Source of the DNA: Neobacillus niacini
Lineage (GTDB): Bacteria; Bacillota; Bacilli; Bacillales; Cytobacillaceae
NCBI RefSeq assembly: GCF_030817595.1
Contig: NZ_JAUSZN010000001.1
Span: 5,392,001 to 5,456,000 of the forward strand
Direction: 5' to 3'
Length of the DNA stretch: 64,000 bases
Numbering within the stretch: position 1 is the first letter of the stretch; each line of letters starts with the position of its first letter. This document shows positions 55,971-64,000 of the stretch, one piece after another. The notes under the pieces are model-generated. The model ran no database searches. It was given only the letters and a program-made list of their open reading frames with translations, and had not been told where the DNA came from. The position numbers were made by a program, and so were the translations under genes.

Positions 55971-58358
55971 ATGTTGAACCAACTTATTAAAAAAGCAGCT
56001 GTCCTAGGATCAGGAGTCATGGGGTCGGGGATTGCCGCCCATCTAGCAAACATCGGGATACCGACATTATTATTGGATATTGTACCTCGGGAGTTAACCG
56101 ACGACGAAAAGGCAAAAGGACTAACATTGGAAGATAAGCAGGTCCGTAATCGCATCAGCAGCCAATCAATCCAAAAATTATTAAAACAAAAACCAGCTCC
56201 TTTAGCGGTCAAAAAGAACTTGGCGTTAATTGAAGCGGGGAATTTAGAAGACGACCTTGTGAAATTAAAAGATGTGGATTGGGTAATCGAGGTTGTCGTT
56301 GAGAATCTCAGTGTGAAGAAACAAGTATTTGAGAAAGTTGACCAATATAGAAAACCTGGAAGCATTATCAGTTCCAATACATCCGGGATATCTGTTGAAG
56401 CGATGGCAGAAGGAAGAACAGAGGATTTTAAGAAGCATTTCCTTGGTACCCACTTCTTTAACCCGCCAAGATACTTAAAATTACTTGAAGTGATTCCTAC
56501 ACAGTATACGAGCCAAGAAGTTGTTTCATTCATGAAAACGTTTGGTGAAGATGTTTTAGGAAAAGGTGTTGTTCTTGCAAAAGATACACCGAACTTTATC
56601 GCTAACCGGATTGGAACCTATGGTCTCCTTATTACAGTTCAAGAAATGCTAAATGGCGGTTATAGTGTTGGGGAAGTTGATTCTGTTACTGGTCCATTGA
56701 TCGGTCGCCCTTCAAGTGCAACTTTCCGTACGTTAGATGTAGTTGGCTTAGATACCTTTGCACATGTAGCTAGTAATGTACATGAAAAAGTAACCGGAAA
56801 GGAAAAGGAAGTATTTGAAGTCCCTTCATTTATGAAAACCATGCTTGAAAAAGGCTGGCTCGGTAGTAAATCTGGTCAAGGCTTCTACTTGAAGAAAGGG
56901 AAAGAAATCCTTGAACTTGACCCAGGTACTTTAGAATATATTCCTCGTAAGAAGCTTTCAACTGCCGCAACAGAAATGAGCAAGCAGGAAAAAGGCACTG
57001 CGAGTAAATTGAAAGCGCTTGTATATGCAAATGACCGCGCAGGTGAGTTGCTGTGGAACATCTTCAGTCCAGTGCTTGTATACTCTGCACAGCTTTTGGG
57101 TGAAATTGCTGACACAGTGGTCGACATTGACCGGGCCATGAAATGGGGCTTTGGCTGGGAAATGGGTCCATTTGAAACCTGGGATGCAATTGGATTAGAA
57201 AAGTCAGTTGCAAAGATGAGGGAAAATGGGCTTGAAATCCCTATTTGGATATCAGAAATGCTTACGAAGGGGCATACATCTTTCTATCTAGAGGAAAATG
57301 GCGAAAAATTCTTTTATAAAAATGGTGAATACCGCTTAGTTGAAAGTAATCCAAAAGCAATTGACTTGAAAAAAATAAAGAAACAAAAAGGTGTAATTAA
57401 AAAGAATGGCGGTGCCAGTTTAATTGATTTAGGTGATGGGGTCGCTCTCTTAGAATTCCATTCTCCGAACAATGCTATCGGTCTTGATATTATTCAGATG
57501 CTTAACTTTGCAATTGACGAGGTTGAGAAGAATTACAAAGGTTTAGTAATTGGAAACCAAGGCAAGAACTTCTGTGTTGGTGCCAACCTAGCCATGATGC
57601 TAATGGAAGCACAGGATGATAATATCTATGAGCTTGAAATGGTAGTCCGTCAGTTCCAAAATGCGATGATGAAGGTAAAGTACAGCGCAAAACCAGTTGT
57701 TGCAGCACCATTTGCAATGACACTTGGCGGTGGTGCTGAGGTTTGTTTACCTGCAGCGCACATTCAAGCGTCTGCTGAAACCTATATGGGTCTTGTTGAA
57801 GTGGGTGTTGGACTGCTTCCAGGCGGCGGCGGAAACAAAGAACTGTATATTAAACATTTAGAAGGTATGCCAAATGGTGTTCCATTTGACCTTCAAGCTG
57901 TTGCCAATAAAGTGTTTGAAACGATCGCTATGGCAAAAGTATCAACCTCTGGTGCGGAAGCACGTGAGAATAATTTCTTAGGAGTAGCGGATGGAATTAG
58001 TATTAACGGAGACCACCAATTATACGATGCAAAGCAGGCGGTTCTAGCATTACATGAGCAGGGTTATGTGCAAAAAGCCCGCAAAAAGGTGCCGGTAGTG
58101 GGTGAAACAGGTTACGCTACACTTTTACTTGGTGCACAATCCATGTTCTTATCTGGATATATTTCAGAGCATGATTTAAAAATCGCCAAAAAAGTAGCTT
58201 ATGTTATTGCTGGTGGAAAGGTGCCATTTGGTACGGAAGTAGATGAGCAATACTTATTGGATTTAGAAAGAGAAGCATTTTTAAGCTTAATAAGAGAAGG
58301 AAAGACACAACAACGTATGCAGCACATGCTTGTTAAAGGAAAGCCACTTAGAAATTAA
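55971..58358 (+). CDS. fadN: FadN, 3-hydroxyacyl-CoA dehydrogenase / enoyl-CoA hydratase
   Basis: 795 residues. N-terminal NAD-binding GxGxxG (AAVLGSGVMGSGIAAHLANIG, about 7-27), dehydrogenase C-terminal domains to about 470, then a crotonase domain (GNQGKNFCVGANLAMML; GGGAEVCLPAAHIQ; GVGLLPGGGGNKE). Catalyses the hydration and oxidation steps of beta-oxidation. ATG 55971 is 3 bases after GGGGGAGA; an in-frame start at 55935 lies in the FadR operator. First gene of fadNAE. Confidence 0.95.
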   Translation: MLNQLIKKAAVLGSGVMGSGIAAHLANIGIPTLLLDIVPRELTDDEKAKGLTLEDKQVRNRISSQSIQKLLKQKPAPLAVKKNLALIEAGNLEDDLVKLKDVDWVIEVVVENLSVKKQVFEKVDQYRKPGSIISSNTSGISVEAMAEGRTEDFKKHFLGTHFFNPPRYLKLLEVIPTQYTSQEVVSFMKTFGEDVLGKGVVLAKDTPNFIANRIGTYGLLITVQEMLNGGYSVGEVDSVTGPLIGRPSSATFRTLDVVGLDTFAHVASNVHEKVTGKEKEVFEVPSFMKTMLEKGWLGSKSGQGFYLKKGKEILELDPGTLEYIPRKKLSTAATEMSKQEKGTASKLKALVYANDRAGELLWNIFSPVLVYSAQLLGEIADTVVDIDRAMKWGFGWEMGPFETWDAIGLEKSVAKMRENGLEIPIWISEMLTKGHTSFYLEENGEKFFYKNGEYRLVESNPKAIDLKKIKKQKGVIKKNGGASLIDLGDGVALLEFHSPNNAIGLDIIQMLNFAIDEVEKNYKGLVIGNQGKNFCVGANLAMMLMEAQDDNIYELEMVVRQFQNAMMKVKYSAKPVVAAPFAMTLGGGAEVCLPAAHIQASAETYMGLVEVGVGLLPGGGGNKELYIKHLEGMPNGVPFDLQAVANKVFETIAMAKVSTSGAEARENNFLGVADGISINGDHQLYDAKQAVLALHEQGYVQKARKKVPVVGETGYATLLLGAQSMFLSGYISEHDLKIAKKVAYVIAGGKVPFGTEVDEQYLLDLEREAFLSLIREGKTQQRMQHMLVKGKPLRN

Positions 58359-58462
58359 ACAGAAAAGCATATGCGCTTTGTCAAGGGAAAAATGAGTTCA
58401 ATTTTTCCTAAGTAAAGCTAGACAAATAGATTGCTATTATATGAGGAAAGTGAGGGAACGAA

Positions 58463-59638
58463 ATGAGAGAAGCGGTAATCGTAGCGGGGGCTCGGACCCC
58501 GGTAGGTAAAGCGAAAAAAGGAACGCTTGCACATGTTCGCCCTGATGATATGGGAGCATTGGTCGTAAAAGAAACATTAAAGCGTGCCGGAAATTATGAA
58601 GGAAATATTGATGATTTAGTTTTTGGGTGTGCAATGCCAGAAGCGGAGCAGGGAAATAACATGGCTCGTAATATTGGTGCCTTAGCTGGCCTTCCGCATA
58701 CAGTACCTGCCATTACCATTAATCGCTTTTGTTCATCTGGACTTCAGGCGATCGCTTATGCAGCACAGGGAATCATGCTTGGGTCTTCCGACACAGCAAT
58801 TGCTGGTGGAGCGGAGTCGATGAGTCTGATTCCTATGATGGGCCATGTTGTTCGTCCAAATATCAAATTAGCGGAAACAGCTCCCGAGTATTATATGGGC
58901 ATGGGGCATACCGCAGAAGAAGTAGCAAAAAAATATGGTATTACTCGTGAAGACCAGGACGCATTTGCCGTTCGCAGTCATCAGAAAGCGGCAAAAGCGA
59001 TCCAGGAAGGGAAATTTGTTGACGAGATTGTTCCCGTTAATGCAACCTCCCGTTCAGTGGGAAAAGACAACAAGCTTGTCGAAAAAACAATACAATTTTC
59101 TCAAGATGAAGGAGTCCGACCAGATACAAACGTACAATCACTTTCAAAACTTCGACCGGCATTTTCGGTGACTGGTTCAGTTACTGCAGGTAACGCCTCG
59201 CAAACAAGTGATGGGGCGGCAGCCTTATTGATTATGGATCGTGAAAAGGCGGAATCACTTGGATTAAAGCCATTAGCCAAGTTCCGATCATTTGCAGTTG
59301 GGGGTGTACCGCCGGAAATAATGGGAGTTGGTCCTGTAGTTGCCGTACCAAAGGCAGTGAGATTAGCTGGATTAGAAATGTCTGATATTAACCTGTTTGA
59401 ATTGAACGAAGCTTTTGCATCACAGTCCCTTCAAGTCATTCGTGAGCTTAGATTGGATGAAGAAATAGTAAACGTAAATGGAGGCGCCATCGCGCTAGGT
59501 CATCCGCTAGGATGTACAGGTGCAAAACTCACCTTAACCCTTATTCATGAATTAAAGCGACGTCAACAGCAATTCGGCGTAGTAACGATGTGTATTGGCG
59601 GCGGAATGGGCGCGGCTGGAGTATTTGAGCTTTTATAA
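58463..59638 (+). CDS. fadA: FadA, acetyl-CoA acyltransferase (3-ketoacyl-CoA thiolase)
   Basis: 391 residues. Nucleophile Cys90 in NRFCSSGLQAI, NEAFASQ, His in GHPLGCTGAK, and second Cys in CIGGGMG. Cleaves 3-ketoacyl-CoA to acetyl-CoA and a shortened acyl-CoA. 104 bases behind fadN, ahead of a repeat and fadE. Confidence 0.96.
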   Translation: MREAVIVAGARTPVGKAKKGTLAHVRPDDMGALVVKETLKRAGNYEGNIDDLVFGCAMPEAEQGNNMARNIGALAGLPHTVPAITINRFCSSGLQAIAYAAQGIMLGSSDTAIAGGAESMSLIPMMGHVVRPNIKLAETAPEYYMGMGHTAEEVAKKYGITREDQDAFAVRSHQKAAKAIQEGKFVDEIVPVNATSRSVGKDNKLVEKTIQFSQDEGVRPDTNVQSLSKLRPAFSVTGSVTAGNASQTSDGAAALLIMDREKAESLGLKPLAKFRSFAVGGVPPEIMGVGPVVAVPKAVRLAGLEMSDINLFELNEAFASQSLQVIRELRLDEEIVNVNGGAIALGHPLGCTGAKLTLTLIHELKRRQQQFGVVTMCIGGGMGAAGVFELL

Positions 59639-59674
59639 AAGGGCGTTAAAAATTCATTGATAATATTAGGACTA

Positions 59675-59851
59675 TGTTAAATGGAGCGGAAGGCACGAAG
59701 ACTCCTCGAAAATGCTATCGCATTTTCTTCGTGCGTGGGCGGATTCGAGGATGAAATTCAATGTCCTGCAGGAGGACGGGGCTGGGGAGACCCCGCAGGC
59801 GCTTTAGCGTCGAGGAGGCTCCCTGGAACGCCTGCGGAAAGCGAAGTGCCT
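59675..59851 (+). repeat. Palindromic repeat (family B), copy 3, rearranged
   Basis: Starts like the others (GGAGCGGAAGGCACGAAGACTCCT) but has about 58 extra bases inserted in the left arm, then rejoins at GACGGGGCTGGGGAGACCCC and runs to GCGGAAAGCGAAGTGCCT. Instead of the closing arm a new hairpin follows, GTGACAGGC-AGAAACC-GCCTGTCAC (59853-59877). Lies between fadA and fadE. Open frames here (for example 59681-59908) are artefacts. The remaining 70 bases to fadE hold only its ribosome site. Confidence 0.8.
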
Positions 59852-59949
59852 CGTGACAGGCAGAAACCGCCTGTCACTGCGGTGATTATTCGAAGAAGCA
59901 TTCCTTAGTGGAGTGGAATTACGCTATAAAAGAATTGGAGGAAAATTAA

Positions 59950-61734
59950 ATGGCACAACAAACTGAAAAAATTATTAAAGGCGGAAGCTTTTTAATCGAT
60001 GATATTTCCTATGACCGAATTTTAACACCAGAAGATTTTAACGAAGAACAACTTATGATTGCTAAAACAGCAGAAGACTTCATAGAAAAAGAAGTACTTC
60101 CACAGTTAGAACATCTTGAAAACCATGAATTTGATCGTACTGTAAAATTATTGAAACAAGCGGGTGATCTAGGTCTATTAGCAGCAGATGTTCCTGAAGA
60201 ATACGAAGGTTTAGGTTTAGATAAAGTAACTTCCTCGCTTGTAACTGAAAAAATGTCAAAGGCCGGCGGTTTCTCATTATCCTATGGAGCACATGTTGGT
60301 ATCGGCTCACTTCCGATCGTTTTATTCGGTAACGAAGAGCAAAAGAAAAAATATTTGCCTGCACTTGCTTCTGGTGAAAAAATTGCTGCCTACGCTTTAA
60401 CAGAACCAGGTTCAGGATCTGACGCTCTTGGGGCAAGAACAACAGCAAAATTAAATGCAGAAGGTACCCATTATATTCTTAACGGTGAAAAGCAGTGGAT
60501 TACGAACGCAGGTTTTGCCGATGTATTCGTCGTGTATACAAAAATTGATGGTGAACACTTTACGGCGTTCATCGTTGAGAGAGACTTCCCAGGCGTTTCT
60601 ACAGGTGCCGAAGAGAAGAAAATGGGAATTAAGAGTTCCTCAACTCGTACTCTAATCCTAGAAGATGTACCTGTTCCTGTTGAAAATCTATTAGGGGAAT
60701 ATGGAAAAGGGCATGTAATTGCGTTTAATATCTTAAACATCGGACGTTATAAGTTAGCTGTCGGCGGTGTAGGCGGATCTAAAAATGCATTTGAGTTAGC
60801 AGTTCAATATGCCAATGGCCGTAAGCAATTTAATACACCGATATCCCAGTTCAATTTAACAAAAGAAAAATTTGGTACTATGGCTTCCAAAATCTACGCA
60901 GCAGAAAGCTCTGTCTATCGTACGATTGGATTGTACGAAGAAAATCAAGGAAAACTTACAACTGAAGAGCAAAAGGATATTAAATTGGTGGCAAATTCAA
61001 TTGCTGAGTACGCAATTGAATGCTCAGTTAATAAATTTTTCTGTAGTGAAGTATTAGATTATGTGGTAGATGAAGGTGTTCAAATTCATGGTGGATACGG
61101 CTTTATGCAAGAGTATACGATTGAAAGAGCATACCGTGACTCTCGTATTAATCGTATTTTTGAAGGTACAAATGAAATTAACCGTCTCCTAGTACCAGGA
61201 ACTTATATTAAAAAGGCATTCAAAGGAGAGCTTCCATTATTCCAAAAAGCCATGGCGCTCCAAGAAGAAATCATGATGTTAATGCCTGAAGAGCCAGGTG
61301 ATGAGCCGCTTGCTCAAGAGAAACATTTAGTAAGCAATGCGAAGAAAATTGGCTTGCTGGCTGCTGGGTTAGCTGCACAAAAATTTGGTAAGGCACTAGA
61401 GAAAGAACAAGAAATCTTATCTAATATTGCAGATATTGTTTCTAATGCTTATGCAATGGAATCTGCACTGTTAAGAACTGAAAAAGCAATCGCCAAGACA
61501 GGTCTTGAGAAAAACAAACAAAAACTTCTTTATACACAAATATTCTGTCAAGAAGCTTTCAACGAAATAGAGCAGCATGCAAAAGAAACACTAGTTGCAA
61601 CCGAACAAGGTGATACTCTCCGTATGCTCGTATCAGCACTACGTAAATTAACTCGTCATACACCAATCAATGTAATTGGTAAGAAACGTGAAGCTGCTGA
61701 CATTCTGATTGAAGCTGAATGCTATATCGTTTAA
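59950..61734 (+). CDS. fadE: FadE, acyl-CoA dehydrogenase
   Basis: 594 residues. FAD/acyl-CoA motifs YALTEPGSGSDALGART (about 147-163) and WITNAGFADVF, then GGYGFMQEYTIERAYRDSRINRIFEGTNEINR; catalytic Glu in the YTIERAYRD/FEGTNE region. C-terminal extension as in FadE of Bacillus. First oxidative step of beta-oxidation. GGAGG 8 bases before ATG. Last gene of fadNAE, ended by a strong terminator. Confidence 0.96.
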   Translation: MAQQTEKIIKGGSFLIDDISYDRILTPEDFNEEQLMIAKTAEDFIEKEVLPQLEHLENHEFDRTVKLLKQAGDLGLLAADVPEEYEGLGLDKVTSSLVTEKMSKAGGFSLSYGAHVGIGSLPIVLFGNEEQKKKYLPALASGEKIAAYALTEPGSGSDALGARTTAKLNAEGTHYILNGEKQWITNAGFADVFVVYTKIDGEHFTAFIVERDFPGVSTGAEEKKMGIKSSSTRTLILEDVPVPVENLLGEYGKGHVIAFNILNIGRYKLAVGGVGGSKNAFELAVQYANGRKQFNTPISQFNLTKEKFGTMASKIYAAESSVYRTIGLYEENQGKLTTEEQKDIKLVANSIAEYAIECSVNKFFCSEVLDYVVDEGVQIHGGYGFMQEYTIERAYRDSRINRIFEGTNEINRLLVPGTYIKKAFKGELPLFQKAMALQEEIMMLMPEEPGDEPLAQEKHLVSNAKKIGLLAAGLAAQKFGKALEKEQEILSNIADIVSNAYAMESALLRTEKAIAKTGLEKNKQKLLYTQIFCQEAFNEIEQHAKETLVATEQGDTLRMLVSALRKLTRHTPINVIGKKREAADILIEAECYIV

Positions 61735-61740
61735 TTTATC

Positions 61741-61783
61741 AACTTCAGGCTCCCGACGATTTTGCGGGAGCCTGAAGTTTTTT
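61741..61783 (+). terminator. Terminator of fadNAE
   Basis: AACTTCAGGCTCCCG / CGGGAGCCTGAAGTT, 15 bp perfect, 9-base loop, T run. Confidence 0.93.
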
Positions 61784-61914
61784 CTATATGTTAGCAGGAT
61801 TTTTGCAGAATTAGTCGAAATTTTAAACGGATGCGTTTTTACTTTTAATCCCGTTATGTTACTATCAAAGTGACGAGAAATGTCATGAATGTTTTAGAGG
61901 AGGGTGGACAGATG

Positions 61915-62268
61915 TCGCTTACTTTTTACTGGTATCCTAAATGCGGGACATGCCGAAATGCAAAGAAATGGCTAGATGATCATCATCTTTCCTACAATGC
62001 AATACATATTGTTGAAACTCCACCAAATCGCGCTGAACTTCACGATATCTACGAAAAGAGCAATCTTGAGTTAAAGAAGTTCTTTAATACAAGCGGGCAA
62101 AAGTATCGTGAACTGGGTATTAAGGAAAAAGTATCCACTGCTTCTGAAGATGAGCTGCTAGATCTGTTAGCCTCAGATGGGATGTTAATCAAAAGACCAT
62201 TAGTAACGGATGGAGTAAAAGTGACTGTTGGCTTTAAAGAAGAAGAGTATGAGAAAATGTGGCTGTAA
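61915..62268 (+). CDS. yusI: YusI, ArsC/Spx-family protein
   Basis: 117 residues, thioredoxin-like ArsC family. WYPKCGTCRNAKKWL has a CxxC at about 10-13; the downstream RPLVTDG is the family's cis-Pro/Arg signature. Lacks the RNA polymerase-binding residues expected of Spx as far as can be seen; more likely a redox enzyme. ATG 61915 with GAGGAGGGTGG upstream; an earlier in-frame start at 61870 is not supported. Starts the yusI-gcvH-yusG-yusF-yusE block. Confidence 0.88.
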   Translation, partial: SLTFYWYPKCGTCRNAKKWLDDHHLSYNAIHIVETPPNRAELHDIYEKSNLELKKFFNTSGQKYRELGIKEKVSTASEDELLDLLASDGMLIKRPLVTDGVKVTVGFKEEEYEKMWL

Positions 62269-62350
62269 CCATTATCATTACTTTTCAAAAAGTTATCGGT
62301 ACCAATCAATGTTATTAAACAATTCTAGAAAATAATGGAGGGATTTTGTA

Positions 62351-62734
62351 ATGACTACACCAAAGGAATTGCGTTATTCTGAAGAACATGAGTGGGTAAA
62401 GGTTGAAGGAGAAACTGTTCGCGTAGGAATCACTCACTTTGCTCAATCTGAGCTAGGTGATATCGTTTTCGTTGAACTTCCTGAAGTTGGTGACGAAGTG
62501 ACTGCAGATGAGCCTTTTGGCAGCGTTGAATCCGTAAAAACTGTTTCAGAATTATATGCGCCATTAAGCGGCAAGGTTGTTGCTGTCAACGAAGATTTAA
62601 GTGACAGCCCTGAATTCGTAAACGAATCTCCATATGAAAAAGCATGGATGATTGTCATTGAGCCTGCTAATAGCAGTGAAATGGACAAGCTAATGACTGC
62701 AGAACAATATGAAGAAATGATTAAAGAAGACTAA
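62351..62734 (+). CDS. gcvH: Glycine cleavage system H protein
   Basis: 127 residues. Lipoyl-domain fold with lipoate acceptor Lys63 in [11 protein letters not shown]. Shuttles the methylamine group between P, T and L proteins; in Bacillus it is also the hub for lipoyl transfer by LipM/LipL. GGAGG precedes ATG. Confidence 0.97.
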   Translation: MTTPKELRYSEEHEWVKVEGETVRVGITHFAQSELGDIVFVELPEVGDEVTADEPFGSVESVKTVSELYAPLSGKVVAVNEDLSDSPEFVNESPYEKAWMIVIEPANSSEMDKLMTAEQYEEMIKED

Positions 62735-62742
62735 TTTTTCGT

Positions 62743-62770
62743 AACACCTTGTTTTTACAAGGTGTTTTTT
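62743..62770 (+). terminator. Terminator of gcvH
   Basis: AACACCTTG / CAAGGTGTT, 6-base loop, then T run. Confidence 0.88.
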
Positions 62771-62849
62771 ATATGGGAAAAATTCGCACCTTGTATATTC
62801 TAAATCCAGGGGATACTAGAATAAACTTTACTTAAAAGGAGCTCTTGGT

Positions 62850-63089
62850 ATGACATTGAAGCAGCAAAAAGTTGATGTGACAGATCGAGTAATTGGAAAA
62901 ATGAAAAATGGTGAAATGGAATTGTTTCTTGATAACACTTCCATTGGAAAAATACAGTTACCAGGGGACATGACTTTTCAGTTAGATCAACGATTTGAGG
63001 TAGAACAGCGAAAGATTTTTCAAAATGTAACAGTTACGGAACAGCCTGATGCAAAATATACAGATTGTGATGATGGTGGCTGGTGTTAG
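62850..63089 (+). CDS. yusG: YusG, DUF2553 protein
   Basis: 79 residues, beta-rich (VTDRVIGKMKNGEMELFLDNTSIGKI), ending in an acidic/Cys tail TDCDDGGWC. Position after gcvH matches yusG. Function unknown. AAAAGGAGC precedes ATG. Confidence 0.8.
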   Translation: MTLKQQKVDVTDRVIGKMKNGEMELFLDNTSIGKIQLPGDMTFQLDQRFEVEQRKIFQNVTVTEQPDAKYTDCDDGGWC

Positions 63090-63135
63090 GCAATCAAAGC
63101 AAACACCTATTATTAAAAAAGAAAATCGTGGTATA

Positions 63136-63178
63136 GTTAACATATTCACACATTATTAAATCTGTTGAATATGTTAAC
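63136..63178. repeat. 12-bp perfect inverted repeat upstream of yusF
   Basis: GTTAACATATTC (63136-63147), 19 bases, GAATATGTTAAC (63167-63178). No T run, so not a terminator; may be an operator or an mRNA hairpin before yusF. Confidence 0.75.
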
Positions 63179-63213
63179 ATCAAACAAATAACTCTCTTTC
63201 GTATAGGTGATGA

Positions 63214-63573
63214 ATGATGAATGACACGTATGGTGATAAAGTTCTGATTGTTGAAGGAAAATCAGATAAGAAAAAGGTAAAAAGTATCCTTAAGGAGCCA
63301 ATGGAGATTGTCTGTACAAATGGAACAATCAGCATGGCGAAATTGGATGAATTAATTGATACCCTTGAAGATAAAGAGGTGTACATCCTCGTCGATGCTG
63401 ATGATGCAGGTGAGAAGCTTCGCAAACAATTGAAAAGGGAATTTCCACAAGCAGAACATATTTATATAGACCGGATGTACCGTGAAGTAGCCACTGCACC
63501 AGTGTACCATCTTGCCACTGTCCTTTTGGGTGCAAACATCGATGTTCATTCTGAATTTTTAGAAATGGGTTAA
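63214..63573 (+). CDS. yusF: YusF, TOPRIM-domain protein (RNase M5-like)
   Basis: 119 residues. TOPRIM motifs: Glu in VLIVEGKSDKKKV (about 10-22) and the DxD in YILVDADDAGEKL. Related to the TOPRIM domain of RNase M5/DnaG; exact nucleic-acid substrate unknown. AGGTGATG upstream of two Met codons. Confidence 0.85.
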   Translation: MMNDTYGDKVLIVEGKSDKKKVKSILKEPMEIVCTNGTISMAKLDELIDTLEDKEVYILVDADDAGEKLRKQLKREFPQAEHIYIDRMYREVATAPVYHLATVLLGANIDVHSEFLEMG

Positions 63574-63577
63574 AAAA

Positions 63578-63886
63578 ATGAACGAATGGAACCTAGATGA
63601 GGTATCATCATTCTTAAATAGTCATTCATCCGGACTCATTTACTTCTATACACCTTTATGCGGAACTTGTCAGGTAGCATCAAGGATGCTCCAGGTCATT
63701 GAAAATATGGTTGATGTGAAAATAGGGAAAATGAATCTGAATTTTTACCCTGAGCTTGCAGAAAAATTTCAAATTGAAAGTGTTCCCTGCTTGCTTCTTA
63801 TAAAGGATGGAGAAATAGTTGAGATGATTTATGCATTCAACTCTGTTCCTTTCTTATTTGAAAAAATTAAACAAACGTTAGTATAA
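63578..63886 (+). CDS. yusE: YusE, thioredoxin-like protein
   Basis: 102 residues. Active-site CGTC in YTPLCGTCQVASRM (about 24-37) and cis-Pro ESVPCLLLI. Follows yusF by 4 bases, so cotranscribed; substrate unknown. Ends with a terminator. Confidence 0.87.
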   Translation: MNEWNLDEVSSFLNSHSSGLIYFYTPLCGTCQVASRMLQVIENMVDVKIGKMNLNFYPELAEKFQIESVPCLLLIKDGEIVEMIYAFNSVPFLFEKIKQTLV

Positions 63887-63914
63887 AAACAGATGCAAAA
63901 GCGTCTGTTTTTTT
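63885..63914 (+). terminator. Terminator of yusF-yusE
   Basis: AAACAGATGC-AAAA-GCGTCTGTTT (one wobble) and a T run. The last 86 bases of the window show no gene, only an AT-rich stretch that may begin the next promoter. Confidence 0.85.
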
Positions 63915-64000
63915 GTGAGCAAAAGTAGAAATTTGTCGATGAAATTTTAAAGGTATTCCAATCCATTAACTTGAATATATAACAGAATGGAGTGGAATCG

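Noticed and set aside
58420..58431. AAGCTAGACAA near fadA as another family A remnant
   Set aside because: Only 11 bases match one end of the element, which can occur by chance.
59681..59908. Open frame of 75 codons between fadA and fadE
   Set aside because: Entirely within the rearranged family B repeat.

Overview
This is a low-GC chromosome segment from an endospore-forming Bacillaceae, most like the Bacillus/Neobacillus/Mesobacillus group. Evidence for this is the block order rapZ-yvcK-whiA-crh-clpP, rpoN(sigL), cggR-gapA-pgk-tpiA-gpmI-eno, secG-est-rnr-smpB-ssrA and fadNAE-yusI-gcvH-yusG-yusF-yusE. SigA- and SigW-type promoters, CtsR, CggR, Fur, GlnR/TnrA and FadR boxes and a CotF-type coat protein agree with it. 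The assignment comes from reading the sequence; no database was searched.

Layout. 1-5.2 kb: the 3' end of rapZ, then yvcK, whiA and crh; clpP on the other strand; a tRNA-Arg(CCG); rpoN and a small glutaredoxin-like gene. 5.2-12.5 kb: the central glycolytic operon under CggR, interrupted between gapA and pgk by a terminator and a palindromic repeat. 12.6-17.5 kb: secG, est, rnr, smpB and tmRNA. The tmRNA gene is split in its T-loop by a 284-nt group I intron. A free-standing LAGLIDADG endonuclease gene with its own promoter faces it just downstream (17.6-18.0 kb). 18-25.2 kb: a secreted two-module nucleotidase, a CotF-like coat protein, and an iron-storing encapsulin operon (IMEF-type cargo, shell, and a 2Fe-2S ferredoxin that carries the same targeting peptide). 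A Fur-boxed gene of unknown function converges on that operon.

25-36.5 kb: membrane proteins, a CDF transporter, a thioesterase, nadE, an IS1182-like element inserted at the nadE terminator, a frameshifted gene, an amino-acid permease and a cystine-type ABC importer. 36.5-48.5 kb: a SigW-driven yuaF-floT pair, a two-component system, a tungstate ABC operon with its own HTH/PBP regulator, azoR, uppP, a HIT-like gene and a rodA-type gene. 48.6-54 kb: a Fur-controlled siderophore uptake locus ending in an FhuF-type reductase and a yusU-like gene. 54-64 kb: a glutamine synthetase, a 43-residue small protein, the fadNAE beta-oxidation operon and the yusI-to-yusE block.

The genes form several working units: glycolysis from glyceraldehyde-3-phosphate to PEP; trans-translation and RNA quality control (smpB, ssrA, rnr); iron uptake and iron storage; and fatty-acid oxidation. 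The accessory signal lies in the tmRNA intron/endonuclease pair, the encapsulin locus and two families of long palindromic intergenic repeats, one copy of which is nested inside the insertion sequence.
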